From Phycisphaerales bacterium (GTDB lineage Bacteria; Planctomycetota; Phycisphaerae; Phycisphaerales; SM1A02), in assembly GCA_022446885.1 (NCBI GenBank), contig JAKVBU010000027.1:1-51971 (forward strand): 51,971 nt of DNA, written 5' to 3'. Below are positions 17,047 to 27,500 of this stretch, in pieces. The notes under the pieces were generated by a model. The model saw only the letters and a list, made by a program, of their open reading frames with translations, made no database searches and was not told the DNA's origin. How positions within the stretch are numbered: position 1 is the first letter of the stretch; each line of letters opens with the position of its first letter. A program made the position numbers and the translations under genes.

Positions 17047-18237
17047 ATGTCCAGTTCACTGGTTTCTCCGCACGGTGGTTCGCTCGTCAATCGTCTGGTC
17101 GATGAAGGACAAGCCCAGACGCTTCGATCCGAAGCCCAGTCACTTCCAAAGATCGAATTGTCAGCCAAGCAGGCCTGCGATCTTGAGATGATCGCGATCG
17201 GCGCATTCAGCCCGCTGACTGGATTTGTCAAGGAGGCGGACTTTCGTGGTATCTGTACAGACATGCGGCTGGCGGACGGCACCTTGTGGCCGATTCCCGC
17301 AACATTGGCCATCGAGGACGACGTCAAGGCCACGCTGACTGTCGGCGGCCGCGCTGCTTTGCATCACTCTGATGGAACGCTGCTCGCTGTGATCGACGTT
17401 GAGGAGATCTACGCTCACGATCGCGACATTGAGTTGCCGGGTGTGTTCCGGACGTCCGATCCGTCGCACCCGGGTGTGGCTCAGGTCCTCGCTGAAGGTG
17501 ATTGGCTGGTGGGTGGAACGGTGCATGTGATCACCGTTGTTCCAGAGCATGAGCCTGGAGAGCAATTCACCGAGTACCGACTGACGCCGGCTGAGACTCG
17601 CGCTGAGTTTGCCGCTCGTGGTTGGTCTTCAGTTGCGGCGTTCCAGACTCGAAACCCGATACATCGGGCCCATGAGTACCTGTGCAAGTGCGCTCAGGAG
17701 ATTTGCGACGGCCTTCTCATTCATCCATTGGTTGGTGAGACGAAGGAAGGCGATATCCCCGCCGATGTCCGAATGCAGTGCTATGAGACGATCATCGACC
17801 ACTATTTCGTGGCTGATCGAACTTGCTTGAGTGTGATGCCTGCAGCCATGCGATATGCGGGGCCGCGAGAGGCGATTTTGCATGCACTCGTGAGGCAGAA
17901 TTACGGTGCAAGCCACTTCATTGTGGGGCGCGATCATGCCGGTGTTGGTGATTACTACGGCACCTACGACGCTCAGGAGATCTTCGATACCCTCAAGGCG
18001 GGTGACATTGAGGTCGTTCCGCTGAAGTTCGAGCATGCCGCTTGGAGTCACAAAGCACAGGGGATGGTCTCGGCGAAGACATTCCCGAAGCTGGAGGGGG
18101 ATCAGGTCTTCCTGAGTGGAACGAAGGTGCGTGCGTTGTTGGCGGAGGGGCAACGCCCGCCGGCTGAGTTTTCCCGTCCAGAGGTTGCTGATGTCCTCAT
18201 CGAGTGGGCGACGGCGACTGCTACGGCGGCGTCTTGA
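17047..18237 (+). CDS. sat: Sulfate adenylyltransferase (ATP sulfurylase)
   Basis: The 396-residue enzyme makes APS and pyrophosphate from sulfate and ATP. The PUA-like N-terminal domain contains LEMIAIGAFSPLTGF; the catalytic domain has QTRNPIHRAHE (about 199-209), GRDHAGVGDYYG and the late motif LSGTKVRALLAEGQRPP. It is the homomeric Sat type rather than CysDN. The ATG at 17047 is preceded by AAGGA 12 bases upstream; the upstream frame (to 16909) is not family-like. cysC follows 76 bases later, so the pair makes PAPS, which can serve reductive assimilation or sulfotransferases such as the one at 1.1-2.5 kb. Confidence 0.97.
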   Translation: MSSSLVSPHGGSLVNRLVDEGQAQTLRSEAQSLPKIELSAKQACDLEMIAIGAFSPLTGFVKEADFRGICTDMRLADGTLWPIPATLAIEDDVKATLTVGGRAALHHSDGTLLAVIDVEEIYAHDRDIELPGVFRTSDPSHPGVAQVLAEGDWLVGGTVHVITVVPEHEPGEQFTEYRLTPAETRAEFAARGWSSVAAFQTRNPIHRAHEYLCKCAQEICDGLLIHPLVGETKEGDIPADVRMQCYETIIDHYFVADRTCLSVMPAAMRYAGPREAILHALVRQNYGASHFIVGRDHAGVGDYYGTYDAQEIFDTLKAGDIEVVPLKFEHAAWSHKAQGMVSAKTFPKLEGDQVFLSGTKVRALLAEGQRPPAEFSRPEVADVLIEWATATATAAS

Positions 18238-18313
18238 TCGGCCGCTGTCGAGCGGGTCGCAGACAAGTTGAATAGTCAAAGGTGCCGCCGAGCGGCAGAA
18301 TCGAGATCAGATC

Positions 18314-18928
18314 ATGGCCGAACAGGTCGCAACGAACATCACATGGCATGAGGGCACTGTCACGCGTGAAGAGCGGACGGGTTGTCTGAAGCAGACAGGT
18401 GGCACAGTGTGGTTCACCGGGTTGTCTGCGAGTGGCAAGAGCACGATTGCTGTGGCACTGGAGCAGGTGCTGATTCAGCGTGGGCACGCTGCGTATCGTC
18501 TCGACGGTGACAACATTCGAATGGGCTTGAACAAGAACCTCGGATTCAGCGCTGAGGATCGGGCCGAGAACATTCGACGAATCGGTGAGGTGTCAAAATT
18601 GTTCGCGGACTCAGGCATGCTTTGCCTGTCGTCTTTCATCTCGCCCTACACGGCGGATCGCGATGCCGCTCGTGCAGTGCACGATGAGGCGGGGGTGCCC
18701 TTCATCGAGTGTTATGTGGAGGTTGATCTGGCGATTGCTGAGGAGCGAGACCCCAAGGGCCTGTACAAGAAGGCGCGTGCGGGCGAGATCAAGGGCTTTA
18801 CGGGGATTGATGATCCCTACGAGGCGCCTGAGAACGCGGAACTCGTGGTGAATACGGGGGAGCAGTCGCTCGAGGCCTGCGTTGGAGCAGTGCTGGCTGA
18901 GATGGAGGCCCGGGGAATGCTCGGCTGA
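18314..18928 (+). CDS. cysC: Adenylylsulfate kinase (APS kinase)
   Basis: The 204-residue product phosphorylates APS to PAPS. The P-loop GLSASGKST is at 36-44, followed by [37 protein letters not shown] and SFISPY, all typical of CysC; the [23 protein letters not shown] segment is also conserved. It lies 76 bases after sat on the same strand and has no terminator between them, so a sat-cysC operon is likely. Repeat cluster 4 begins about 130 bases downstream. Confidence 0.97.
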   Translation: MAEQVATNITWHEGTVTREERTGCLKQTGGTVWFTGLSASGKSTIAVALEQVLIQRGHAAYRLDGDNIRMGLNKNLGFSAEDRAENIRRIGEVSKLFADSGMLCLSSFISPYTADRDAARAVHDEAGVPFIECYVEVDLAIAEERDPKGLYKKARAGEIKGFTGIDDPYEAPENAELVVNTGEQSLEACVGAVLAEMEARGMLG

Positions 18929-19055
18929 CTGGCTTGGGTTGAGGGGCTGATTGTCGGCTGCGGCTCTGGAGCGATCCAGGGCCGTGGTCAATTTTGGGGG
19001 GCGGTTGGTCTCCTTGGGCAGGAAGGCCAGGCTTTGGGCAGGTGTCGGGTAGATG

Positions 19056-19285
19056 TTGGGCACCCACCAGTTCGCGGGTAGGCAGCGGGCAGATAGTGGG
19101 GCAGATAGTGGACACCCACCAGTTCAGGTGCCCTATTTGAAGTAGGTGACCAGGGCCATCTAGCTTGTTTGCCCTTCGAGCACTGAGCGGCCACCATTGG
19201 CGGAGGCCAGTGACCGGGGCCGGCGGGTGTCCAACAATGGCCAAGGCCAGACGGAACGCCGAGTTTGGTGGGTGTCCACAAATCT
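19056..19285. repeat. GGACACCC repeat cluster 4 (-,-,+,+)
   Basis: Cores lie at 19058-19070 (minus, GGGCACCC variant), 19110-19122 (minus), 19221-19232 (plus, CGGCGGGTGTCC) and 19265-19277 (plus). The outer module of the second copy is tandemly duplicated (GCAGATAGTG at 19089-19098 and 19101-19110). The cluster fills most of the 506-base interval between cysC and rpmE, which otherwise holds only the rpmE promoter. Confidence 0.8.
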
Positions 19286-19341
19286 CCTCCACAGGAGGGC
19301 ACCGGGGGGCCTGGGCCTCGACAGCGACAATGTGCTGTGAC

Positions 19342-19377
19342 TTGAATCTGGCTGAGAAGCCCCTATCCTATGGGGCT
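19342..19377 (+). promoter_or_regulatory. Promoter of rpmE-prfA with a dyad over the -10
   Basis: TTGAAT (19342-19347), a 16-base spacer and TATCCT (19364-19369) match the rplM promoter exactly. An inverted repeat AGCCCC/GGGGCT (19358-19363 with 19372-19377) brackets the -10, which could be an operator or a start-site hairpin. Confidence 0.65.
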
Positions 19378-19434
19378 CTGCAGCAGGCCCCCAGTTGGCC
19401 TACAGGCTTGTCAGAGGCCCTAGGAGCGGATCCG

Positions 19435-19668
19435 ATGAAGAAAGACATCCACCCCGAGTTCTATCCGGAAGCCAAAGTCATGTTCCGCGGTGAGCAGGTC
19501 ATGACTGTGGGCGCAACCGTGCCGGAACTCAAAGTCGAAATCTGGTCAGGCTCGCACCCCTTCTACACCGGCAAGAGCTCCTTCGTTGACACAACCGGCC
19601 GTGTGGAGAAGTTCCAGAAGAAGTTCCAAGGCAACTACTTCAAGAACAAGGGCAAGAAGGACAAGTAG
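19435..19668 (+). CDS. rpmE: 50S ribosomal protein L31, zinc-free form
   Basis: The 77-residue product begins MKKDIHPEFYPEAKV and contains SGSHPFYTGK and GRVEKFQKKF, the L31 signature. The four zinc-binding cysteines of the C+ form are all absent (the CxC site reads MFRGE and the CxxC site reads WSGSH), so this is a C-minus L31 that should not need zinc. Seven of the last twelve residues are lysine or arginine-like, giving a basic tail. TAGGAG precedes the ATG by nine bases. It is followed 85 bases later by prfA on the same strand. Confidence 0.94.
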   Translation: MKKDIHPEFYPEAKVMFRGEQVMTVGATVPELKVEIWSGSHPFYTGKSSFVDTTGRVEKFQKKFQGNYFKNKGKKDK

Positions 19669-19753
19669 CCCAACAACTGAACCTCAGCGGCGACCACTTC
19701 AATGGATGTGGTCGGCTTTCGCGCGTCAACCGACCGATATCACTTCAGTTCAG

Positions 19754-20836
19754 ATGGTCGACATTCACCCAGCACTGGCAGAACGCCTCACCGCACTTGA
19801 ACGGGAGTTCGAGGCAGCCGAAGCTGCACTGCTTGACCCAAGCGTGTTGGCGAATCACACGCTTGTGCGTGACCACTCTCTCAAGCGATCGTCACTTTTC
19901 CCGCTGGTCAGAGCATGGCGGGCCCTACAGTCAGCTCAGGCCCGAATTCGGGAGTCCGACGCACTCTTGAAGACCGAGTCTGATGAGGACCTGAGAGATC
20001 TCGCGCGAGCCGAGCGTGCGGAGGCTCTTCAATCGCTGAGTGACCTAACTGAAGAGGTGAAGCAGAGGCTTGTCAGGAGCGAAGATGACGCTGTCGGAGC
20101 GCTGATTCTCGAGATTCGGGCCGGGGTGGGGGGCGATGAGGCGGCTCTGTTTGCCGGTGACTTGCTCGACATGTACTCGCAGTTTGCATCAGGTCGGTCT
20201 TGGCTCATGGAGTCTTTGGAGCAAGTCCCCGGTGAGCAAGGTGGCGTTAGAGTTGCAATCATGAGTGTTGAGGGCGAGGGCGCATGGTCAAGCCTCGGTT
20301 ACGAGGGCGGGACACATCAAGTCAAGCGTGTGCCGGCTACCGAGACCAAGGGCAGAGTGCACACGTCCACAGCAACAGTTGCGGTTCTACCTCAGCCTCG
20401 GGAGGTGGAAATCGATCTGAATCCTGCTGATGTCAAGGAGATGATCACGACGGCAACCGGTCCAGGAGGCCAAAACGTCAACAAGGTGTCGACTGCGGTG
20501 CACCTGATTCACGAACCCACAGGTACGGAGGTTCGCATGCAAGACACAAAGAGCCAGTCGCAGAATCGACAGAAGGCTTGGAAACTGTTGCAGGCGAGGT
20601 TGTTTGAGTCGCAACGCAGAGCAGATGAAGCAGCAAGAGCAGCGGAGCGATCGGCCATGATTGGCACCGGCTCAAGGGCGGAGAAGATTCGGACCTACCG
20701 TTGGAAGGAGAGTTTGGTCATGGATCACAGGTTGGGACGTTCATTCCCCTTGCAGCCGGTCTTGTCGGGGGGGCTGGACTCCATCGTCGAAGCCCTGACG
20801 GAACTCGATGTGGCACGGCGGCTCGAGTCCATGTGA
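19754..20836 (+). CDS. prfA: Peptide chain release factor 1
   Basis: The 360-residue product is a class I release factor. GPGGQN places the peptidyl-hydrolysing GGQ at 238-240, and VKRVPATETKGRVHTS carries the PAT tripeptide of RF1, so it reads UAA and UAG. DTKSQSQNRQKAW and EKIRTYRWKE complete the family pattern. The ATG at 19754 begins VDIHPALAERL, which fits the usual start; the frame upstream overlaps rpmE out of frame and is discarded. rpmE-prfA adjacency is common in bacteria. The prmC methylase that usually follows is absent here. Confidence 0.97.
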   Translation: MVDIHPALAERLTALEREFEAAEAALLDPSVLANHTLVRDHSLKRSSLFPLVRAWRALQSAQARIRESDALLKTESDEDLRDLARAERAEALQSLSDLTEEVKQRLVRSEDDAVGALILEIRAGVGGDEAALFAGDLLDMYSQFASGRSWLMESLEQVPGEQGGVRVAIMSVEGEGAWSSLGYEGGTHQVKRVPATETKGRVHTSTATVAVLPQPREVEIDLNPADVKEMITTATGPGGQNVNKVSTAVHLIHEPTGTEVRMQDTKSQSQNRQKAWKLLQARLFESQRRADEAARAAERSAMIGTGSRAEKIRTYRWKESLVMDHRLGRSFPLQPVLSGGLDSIVEALTELDVARRLESM

Positions 20837-20947
20837 CAGCCACGGTTGCCAGGTGGCTTGACTGCTTTGGAGAGGCTTGAGGAGGGCTTCAGAGAAGAGC
20901 TTGCGGCTGCGGCTACCCCAGCCCGTTGCGAGTTCTCGGGGTGAGTG

Positions 20948-21035
20948 TTGGACACCCATCAATCTCACTCCAGAGGTGCCTGGGTGAGGATTGGACACCC
21001 ACCAACCTCAATACAAGGGGTGCTTATAGGTGAGT
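20948..21035 (-). repeat. GGACACCC repeat cluster 5 (two tandem minus copies)
   Basis: Cores at 20950-20962 and 20993-21005, both minus, form a direct repeat with a 43-base period. Between the cores an imperfect stem (CTCAC-CCAG with CTGG-GTGAG) can form. The cluster lies in the 440-base interval between prfA and the prepilin gene; the rest of that interval (to 21276) holds only the upstream region of the prepilin gene. Confidence 0.8.
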
Positions 21036-21276
21036 CGAGGAGACCTAGGAGCCCTGAGTGGCAAGCACAGGGATTCAACAGATCAATTGTGGCCAGGCCG
21101 AGGCGGGGTGCGCCAGGGGCCACATCGGGCCAATCGGCCTCTAGCGGAACCGGTCTGACTTGACCTATCTGCTGCCGCTCGGGCCTTCTGGCGCTCTACA
21201 GCACCGATCCTGACCAATGATCGCAACCTGAAGCGACGCGCACGGGTATCTTGAAGTACCCCCGTGGAGACTCCAA

Positions 21277-22374
21277 ATGCCCAGTTTCAGCCCGACAAGA
21301 CGTTTCCAGCAAATCAGAGGCTTCACACTCGTAGAGTTGCTTGTCGTCATAGCGCTGATAGGCATTCTTGCCGGCATTCTGCTCGTAGCGGTCAGTAGTG
21401 CCACGACTTCAGCCCAACGGGCACGAACATCGGCAAGCATCAACTCTATCGCTGCCGCCATTGATGGATTCGTGCTGGAACATGGCAATCTTCCAGGGTT
21501 GATCCCAGCGCATCTCTTGGACGATGGTTCCGTACTGACACAGTCGCAGAACATCATGCTGAGTCTGGCCGGAGGCGCACGAGTGTACGCATCACGGGCC
21601 GACAGCAATGGTGACGAGATCCCGCTCGACCCTGCCGCCAAGGCTGAGTACGATCGCTACGCCAATCTGCCAGGACCCACAGTTGAAGTGGACCCAATTC
21701 AGGATGGTGATCTGACTTGGTATCTGGTGTTCAAGCGAGATCGAGTTGGCGAAGGTCCTTGGATTGCCGGGAGGCCATACCCACCATATCTCTCGCCCAA
21801 GGACGATGAGATTCGATATCCAGAGTCTACTGGTCCTGATATGGATCCCCTGACGTATGGTCACAACGCGTTACCAGATCTGGTTGATGCATGGGGCCAG
21901 CCAGTGTTGATTCTGGCGAGGCAGTCTCGTACTGGTCCGATCGTGTCAACTTCGACAGATCCGGATGCTGAGACCCCACAGTTCAACACGAATGGCATCG
22001 ACATCTACTTGTCGGCGGGGACGCTTGGGGACATGGAGCAGGCACAACGGCAGAATCAGTCTTCTGCAGGCGGCCGGACCGGTAGCCGATTGGCGAGCAC
22101 CATGAATGGTGACGCTCAGGAGGGTGAGCGCGAGCACTGGTTGTATCTCCTGCTGTCGCATCCGACTTTTACCGAACTGAATGCCTCTACATTTGCGGGC
22201 CAGCCAGCAGGGGCCTACTTGGTCCACTCAGCAGGGCCTGATGGTGTGTTCTTGAGCCACCAAGATGGTCCGCTTGCTAGTAATGGCCAGTTCGATCCAA
22301 GTTTCGCAGGGATGGACTTTGAGGATCTGGAGGAGTTCGACGACATGTACGCCTCCGGTGGCGCCGTACGTTGA
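21277..22374 (+). CDS. Type II secretion/pilin-like protein with prepilin leader
   Basis: The ATG at 21277 follows GGAG by nine bases. The first residues form a class III leader: a basic stretch ending RG, then FTLVELLVVIALIGILAGILL, so prepilin peptidase should cleave after Gly15 and leave Phe1 and Glu5. The mature part (about 350 residues) is hydrophilic, with several Pro/Asp-rich stretches and no recognisable minor-pilin domain. It lacks the H-X9-DG motif of DUF1559 proteins. It is probably an inner-membrane or periplasmic pseudopilin; the assembly machinery is not nearby. It stands alone. Confidence 0.8.
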   Translation: MPSFSPTRRFQQIRGFTLVELLVVIALIGILAGILLVAVSSATTSAQRARTSASINSIAAAIDGFVLEHGNLPGLIPAHLLDDGSVLTQSQNIMLSLAGGARVYASRADSNGDEIPLDPAAKAEYDRYANLPGPTVEVDPIQDGDLTWYLVFKRDRVGEGPWIAGRPYPPYLSPKDDEIRYPESTGPDMDPLTYGHNALPDLVDAWGQPVLILARQSRTGPIVSTSTDPDAETPQFNTNGIDIYLSAGTLGDMEQAQRQNQSSAGGRTGSRLASTMNGDAQEGEREHWLYLLLSHPTFTELNASTFAGQPAGAYLVHSAGPDGVFLSHQDGPLASNGQFDPSFAGMDFEDLEEFDDMYASGGAVR

Positions 22375-23125
22375 ATTCTGGCCAGAGTGTGGCTTCTCAC
22401 GTTGCAGTGCTCGTAGCCAGCCCCGCCAGGTAGGGTGGGGCGATTGCTCTCCGATGCGTGGCTCGTGTGGATTGGCTAACTGACGGTGCGTACTTAGAGC
22501 GTCACAGTCTCAGCCCTCCTGGGGCGAGGCTCTCAAGTTGAACAGAACGAAGTGGTCGGTGAATCAGTGGCCAGCCGCGGATCTGATCTTGGTCGGTGCA
22601 ACTAGTGTGCAGTTAGCGGACACCCACCTATTCGCCTGCTGTTGCATTCTGGCGACGTCGACGCTCAAGGTGCGTTACTGACTTACCCACAGTCTGGCCG
22701 TGGGGACTGATCGGTGAAGGCTCATCAAGGTGAAAGTCCGAGTGGCTGTGAGACTTTTGATCGCGTGTGCCAGAGTCAAGACAAGGATTGATCACAATGG
22801 CAGGGGGTGTGCGTCAGACGAGTGGCGCTTTTCTGGGCCGTAGTGGTGTATTGCAAGCACTGGGGAAGCTGCGCGGGGTGTGAACTCTCAGCAGGCAAGT
22901 CTGATCAAACAGAGAATCGGTGGGCCGTGGAACTGAAACTGCCCAGGTGGGATCAGTAGGGGCGTTCTAGCCTGACACCTGCATCTCTGAACCGCGTTAG
23001 TGCTGTTGCAAACTCTCTACGCCGAGAGTGGGGCGGTGTCCAGACTCTGACCTGTCTCAGCATGTCCAGAATTGGTGGGTGTCCAACATCTGCAGAGATT
23101 GCGATCTCTGACGTTGAAGAGCCGC
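22375..23125. other. Gene-poor convergent interval with repeat cluster 6
   Basis: These 751 bases between two convergent genes hold no supportable coding region. Two cores of the dispersed repeat occur at 22618-22630 (minus) and 23072-23084 (plus), and a degenerate third is possible at 23031-23041. The minus copy has the duplicated outer module (GCAACTAG and GCAGTTAG). A stretch near 22732-22742 (GTGAAAGTCC) resembles motifs seen in group II intron and RNase P RNAs, but no wider structure supports either. Confidence 0.55.
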
Positions 23126-24568
23126 TCACGCCAACAACTCCCCCACAACTCGCGCCGGCTCCACACCCGTCAGCCGTACATCCAACCCTTGATGTCGCAC
23201 CGCCAGCTGCTCATGGTCAATGCCCAACTGGTGCAACATCGTCGCGTGCAAGTCACGCACATGCACCACATCCTCAACCGCGTGGTACCCCATGTCATCC
23301 GTCGCACCTATTGAAGTGCCACCGTGAATGCCACCCCCAGCCAGAAACATCGAGAACCCCTTGATGTGATGGTCTCGCCCTGGGTCATCGCCTCCGCCCT
23401 GTGACATCGGTGTGCGTCCGAACTCGCCACCCCACACGATCAAGGTGTCCTCAAGCAATCCCCGCTGCTTGAGATCCTTGATCAATGCCGCCGTAGGTTG
23501 ATCACATGCCTTCGTGCAGATATCCATGTACTGCCTGAGTCCACCGTGATGATCCCATCCCCGGTGATAGAGATGAATGAACCGAACACCTCGCTCTGCC
23601 AATCGCCGCGCCAACAGGCAGTTGCTCGCAAATGACCCATCCCCTGGCACCGCCCCATACATCTCCAGCACTTCAGGTGACTCGTCGGAGAGATCCATCA
23701 ACTCCGGCACCGACATCTGCATCTTGAACGCCAACTCATACTGGGCGATACGCGAGTCGATCTCCGGATCGTGAGTGACATCCCCGCGAAGCCGATTCAG
23801 GTCTGCCACCGCGTTGATGAAGTGCTCCTGCCGGTCGCGGCTGATGCCCTTGGGATTGGAGATGTAGTGCACCGGATCGCCCTTGCCCTGAAACTCGACT
23901 CCGGCCAATCTGCTTGGCAAGAACCCGCTCGACCACTGCCGCTGTGCAATGGGCTGCGGATTTCGCCCTGCAACACTCGTCAACACGATGAAGCCCGGCA
24001 AGTCGTCACTCTCACTACCAAGGCCGTAATTGACCCACGACCCCATGCTCGGTCGCCCAGGAATGATGCTCCCTGTGTTCATGAACGTGTGAGCCGGATC
24101 ATGGTTGATCTGCTCGGTCACCATTGAACGGACAATTGCGATGTCATCTGCAACAGATGCGATGTGAGGCAAGTAGTCACTGATCAGCTGCCCGCTCTTG
24201 CCGTGACGTGCGAATGTCGCCGGCGAACCAAGCACTTTCAGTTGCGCCTCTTTCTGCAGCTGTGCGAGCGGCATGCCCTCTGTAAACGAACCGGGCATGA
24301 TCTCGCCGTGCATCTTGTGCAGCAGCGGCTTCTCGTCGAACGTCTCAAGTTGACTGGGACCGCCTGCCATGCACAGAAAGATCACCCGCTTTGCCCGTGC
24401 CATGTGGTGGCCGAGCCCGGACGCCACTTGCGGGCTGCTGCCGGCGATCGCCGACATCCCCGGCAACTGAGACAGCGCCGCAGCACCTACACCCATCGAC
24501 AACGAGCCAAGAAACTGCCGTCGATTGATGCGTGCCAACTCGGCTTGAAGCGGAAGAGACTCAGTCAC
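23126..24568 (-). CDS. DUF1501 protein, Tat-exported sulfatase-like
   Basis: This 480-residue protein belongs to DUF1501, a planctomycete-rich family in the alkaline phosphatase/sulfatase superfamily. A twin-arginine signal (NRRQFLGSLSMGVGAAALSQ) starts at residue 15. GGPSQLETFD, HDPAHTFMNTGS, YHRGWDHHG, VWGGEFGRTP and GRDHH supply the predicted metal ligands. The start is a GTG at 24568, overlapping the end of the upstream DUF1553 gene by eight bases, which implies coupled translation. DUF1501 and cytochrome-DUF1549-DUF1553 genes occur in pairs across planctomycetes. They are thought to act at the cell envelope, perhaps on sulfated polysaccharides, but the reaction is not established. Confidence 0.93.
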   Translation of the reverse strand: MTESLPLQAELARINRRQFLGSLSMGVGAAALSQLPGMSAIAGSSPQVASGLGHHMARAKRVIFLCMAGGPSQLETFDEKPLLHKMHGEIMPGSFTEGMPLAQLQKEAQLKVLGSPATFARHGKSGQLISDYLPHIASVADDIAIVRSMVTEQINHDPAHTFMNTGSIIPGRPSMGSWVNYGLGSESDDLPGFIVLTSVAGRNPQPIAQRQWSSGFLPSRLAGVEFQGKGDPVHYISNPKGISRDRQEHFINAVADLNRLRGDVTHDPEIDSRIAQYELAFKMQMSVPELMDLSDESPEVLEMYGAVPGDGSFASNCLLARRLAERGVRFIHLYHRGWDHHGGLRQYMDICTKACDQPTAALIKDLKQRGLLEDTLIVWGGEFGRTPMSQGGGDDPGRDHHIKGFSMFLAGGGIHGGTSIGATDDMGYHAVEDVVHVRDLHATMLHQLGIDHEQLAVRHQGLDVRLTGVEPARVVGELLA

Positions 24569-27500
24569 GGTTGATTGTCTCGTGCAGATTCAAGATAGTC
24601 CGGCACACGTGGGTCCACGCCGCTTTCTTGGCGGCCTCTTCACGGCCCCCGGAAACCAACGCCGCTTCCGCGGGGGTCTGCCGCCAGTGCTCCAGACTAC
24701 TTCCAAGTAGTTGCTCCAGACGGTCAACTTCAGCGTTCGAGGGTCGTCTTCCGGTTGCTTCTCGCATGGCCCAAGCAAGTTGATCTCGGGTTGACCCGGG
24801 CGCGTGCTCCAGCACGCGCTGGGCCATGGCTCGTGCAGCTGCGATGGCGACCGGGTCGTTCATCATCGCCAGTGCAGCCAGCGGCGTGTTTGACACGGGC
24901 CGCTGGGCCGTGCACTCAACTCTGGAGGGAGCGTCAAATGCCTTGAGCATTGGGTGCAGGAACTGGCGTTGCCAGTGCACATAGACCCCTCGTCGCCACT
25001 GGCGTTCATCTTGGTCCGCCTTGTACTTCCGCGGTGGGAAGTTCAAGTGCTGATACAGCCCCGGCGGCTGGGGGGGCTTCACACTCGGACCGCCAACCTT
25101 GTCCACTAACAGACCGCTCACAGACAGCAATCGGTCGCGAACCAACTCCGCCGGCAATCGGCTTCTGCTCTGTCGCGCGAGGAGCAGATTCTCCGGGTCA
25201 CGCTCTACAGACTCAAGTGAGGGGACCGAAGACTGACGGTATGCGTCTGACATCGCGATCCGCCGGAGCATCGCCTTGATGTCCCACCCTGACTCAACAA
25301 GATCAATCGCAAGTGCATCAAGTAACTCCAAGTGCACAGGCGGGCGGCCCTGTCCACCAAAGTCATCTAGTGAGGGACAGAGCCCGACGCCCATCATCAT
25401 CGTCCAGAGTCGATTCACGAGCACCCGCGCCGTCAACTCGCCCACGCCACCTTCTGCGATGGGTGTTGTCAGCCAGCGGGCAAAGTCGAGCCGGTCGGGG
25501 CGATCCTCCACCTCGAGTGATCCCATGAATGCTGGAATGGCAGGCTCAACGAGTTCGCCTGACTCGTCCAGAAAGTCGCCCCGGGGCAGGATGCGTGTGG
25601 GGCGGGGGGTTTTGAGTGTCCTTGTATAGACGGTCTTGGGCAGAGATTTATCGTGTTGAGCAAGTGTGCGCTCAGCGGACTTCACTGCTGCTCGATGCTG
25701 TTGCACCTCGGGTGAATGGGCTGATTGGAGGGTGGCCAGCAACGCCTCTTGGGCCTCGGAACGGTCCGTCGCTCTGAGGGCGGTTTGAACCTCATTGGTG
25801 AGTCCACCTGACTCCACACCGGCGCGATCCCACCGAACCGTTCCACCATGTTGAGTGAATGCCCACCCATTGATCGTCGCGTCCTCTGCGAGGCCGACTT
25901 CGCTTGCCATCACTTCCAGGCGAACCCACTCACCCAGAGGAGGGAGGTCGCCCTTTCGCTGGTAGCCGGTCCATGAGTTCCCCCGCCTACCGTAGCCAAT
26001 GCTTGAGTCTCCCCAAACGGCTCGGTGCTCCCAGTCGTCGCCGTCAGCATTGAATTGGAGCATGACTGCGTTGGGTGGGTCTTCTTCAGACAAGTAGACC
26101 CACGTGTACAGCAGGTCGTCACCTTTGAGTTTGATCTCCCGATCAGCCTCGCTTGTGTAGTGCTGAATCAGGCCTTCCGACTGTTGCAGCCGGTAGGCAG
26201 TGCCCGAGTGGGGTAGGGGATCCGTGCCACTTTGGAAGTTCCAATCGCCTTGAACATGGCCTCCAGTGTCTGCCAGGTCGTCAACCCAAAGCGTGTCCTC
26301 TGTATGCCTTTGCTCAACGTCGGTGAGCAGGTCTTGAGCCCACTGTTCTCTGTCTGTGGTGAGCGCTGCTACGGCTTCACTCATGGCGTTTCGAGCCGAC
26401 TCGATTTTCATCTGGATGGCTGCACGCTTGCGGTTGGACTCATCGGTGGCAACCTGCATCTCCGGTACGCGCCTTGTTGGCGATGTGTTCAGGCCGTTGT
26501 ATGGGTCTTCCAGATGTTCTTCGTCGTCGATGTCTGCAAAGAATGCGCCCATGGCGTAGTAGTCATGCATGGTGTACGGGTCGTACTTGTGGTCATGACA
26601 CTGGGCGCAACCAACTGTGGCACCCATCCAGACGGCTGAGGCGTTGCGGATGCGATCACCCATGTAGATCGCGCGGTATTCCTTGAGTTGCACGCCGCCT
26701 TCATGGGAAGTCTGAATCAGGCGGTTGTATGCGGTTGCGACTTTTTGACTCTGCGTTGGATTGTCGAGCAGATCGCCGGCAAGCTGCGCCTCCGTGAATT
26801 GGTCGAAGGGCATGTTGCTGTGGAAGGCGTCGATGACCCAGTCTCGGTACGGCCAGATGTGCTGAGCTTGATCGCCGTGATAGCCGACGGTGTCAGCGAA
26901 CCGGACAAGGTCGAGCCAGAACATGGCCATGCGTTCAGCGTAGTTGTGACTTGCCAAGGAGTGATCAATGGCGCTCGCCCAGGCTGCCTCGTCGGGGTTC
27001 TTCAGGTAGGCATCTAGTTGCGCTGTGGTGGGTGGAAGCCCGGTTAGATCTGTGGTGAGGCGGCGGAGCAGGGTTGCGGAATCGGCCTCTGGGGCAGGTT
27101 GCAGGCGCTCCTGTTGAAGTCGGTGGCTGATCCAGCGGTCGATCGGGTCGTTGGACCAGGACGAGTGTGTTGGGGGGGGGACGGGGACGCGTTTTGGTGG
27201 TACATACGCCCAGTGAGGTTCGTAGCTTGCGCCTTGTTCGATCCAGGTGCGAATGAGGTGGCGCTGCTGGTCGGACAGGGCGTTGTGGACGGCCTTTGGG
27301 GGCATCGGATCGCCGGGGTCAATGATGCGGATCCAGGCTCTGCTTGCCTCGGGGTCGCCGGGAATGATGGCTTGTTGGCCTCGCCGTCGTGGGGCGGTGG
27401 CAGACTCGAACGTGGTCAGGTCGAGATCGGCTTCGCGTGCGGCGGCGTCGAGGCCGTGGCAGGCGAAGCAGTGATTGGAAAGGATGGGGCGGATCTGGCG

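Noticed and set aside
22700-22780. Possible group II intron or RNase P RNA fragment (GTGAAAGTCC)
   Set aside because: Only the short motif matches. The other conserved RNase P elements (such as ACAGAA near the 3' end) and intron domain V are not found nearby.
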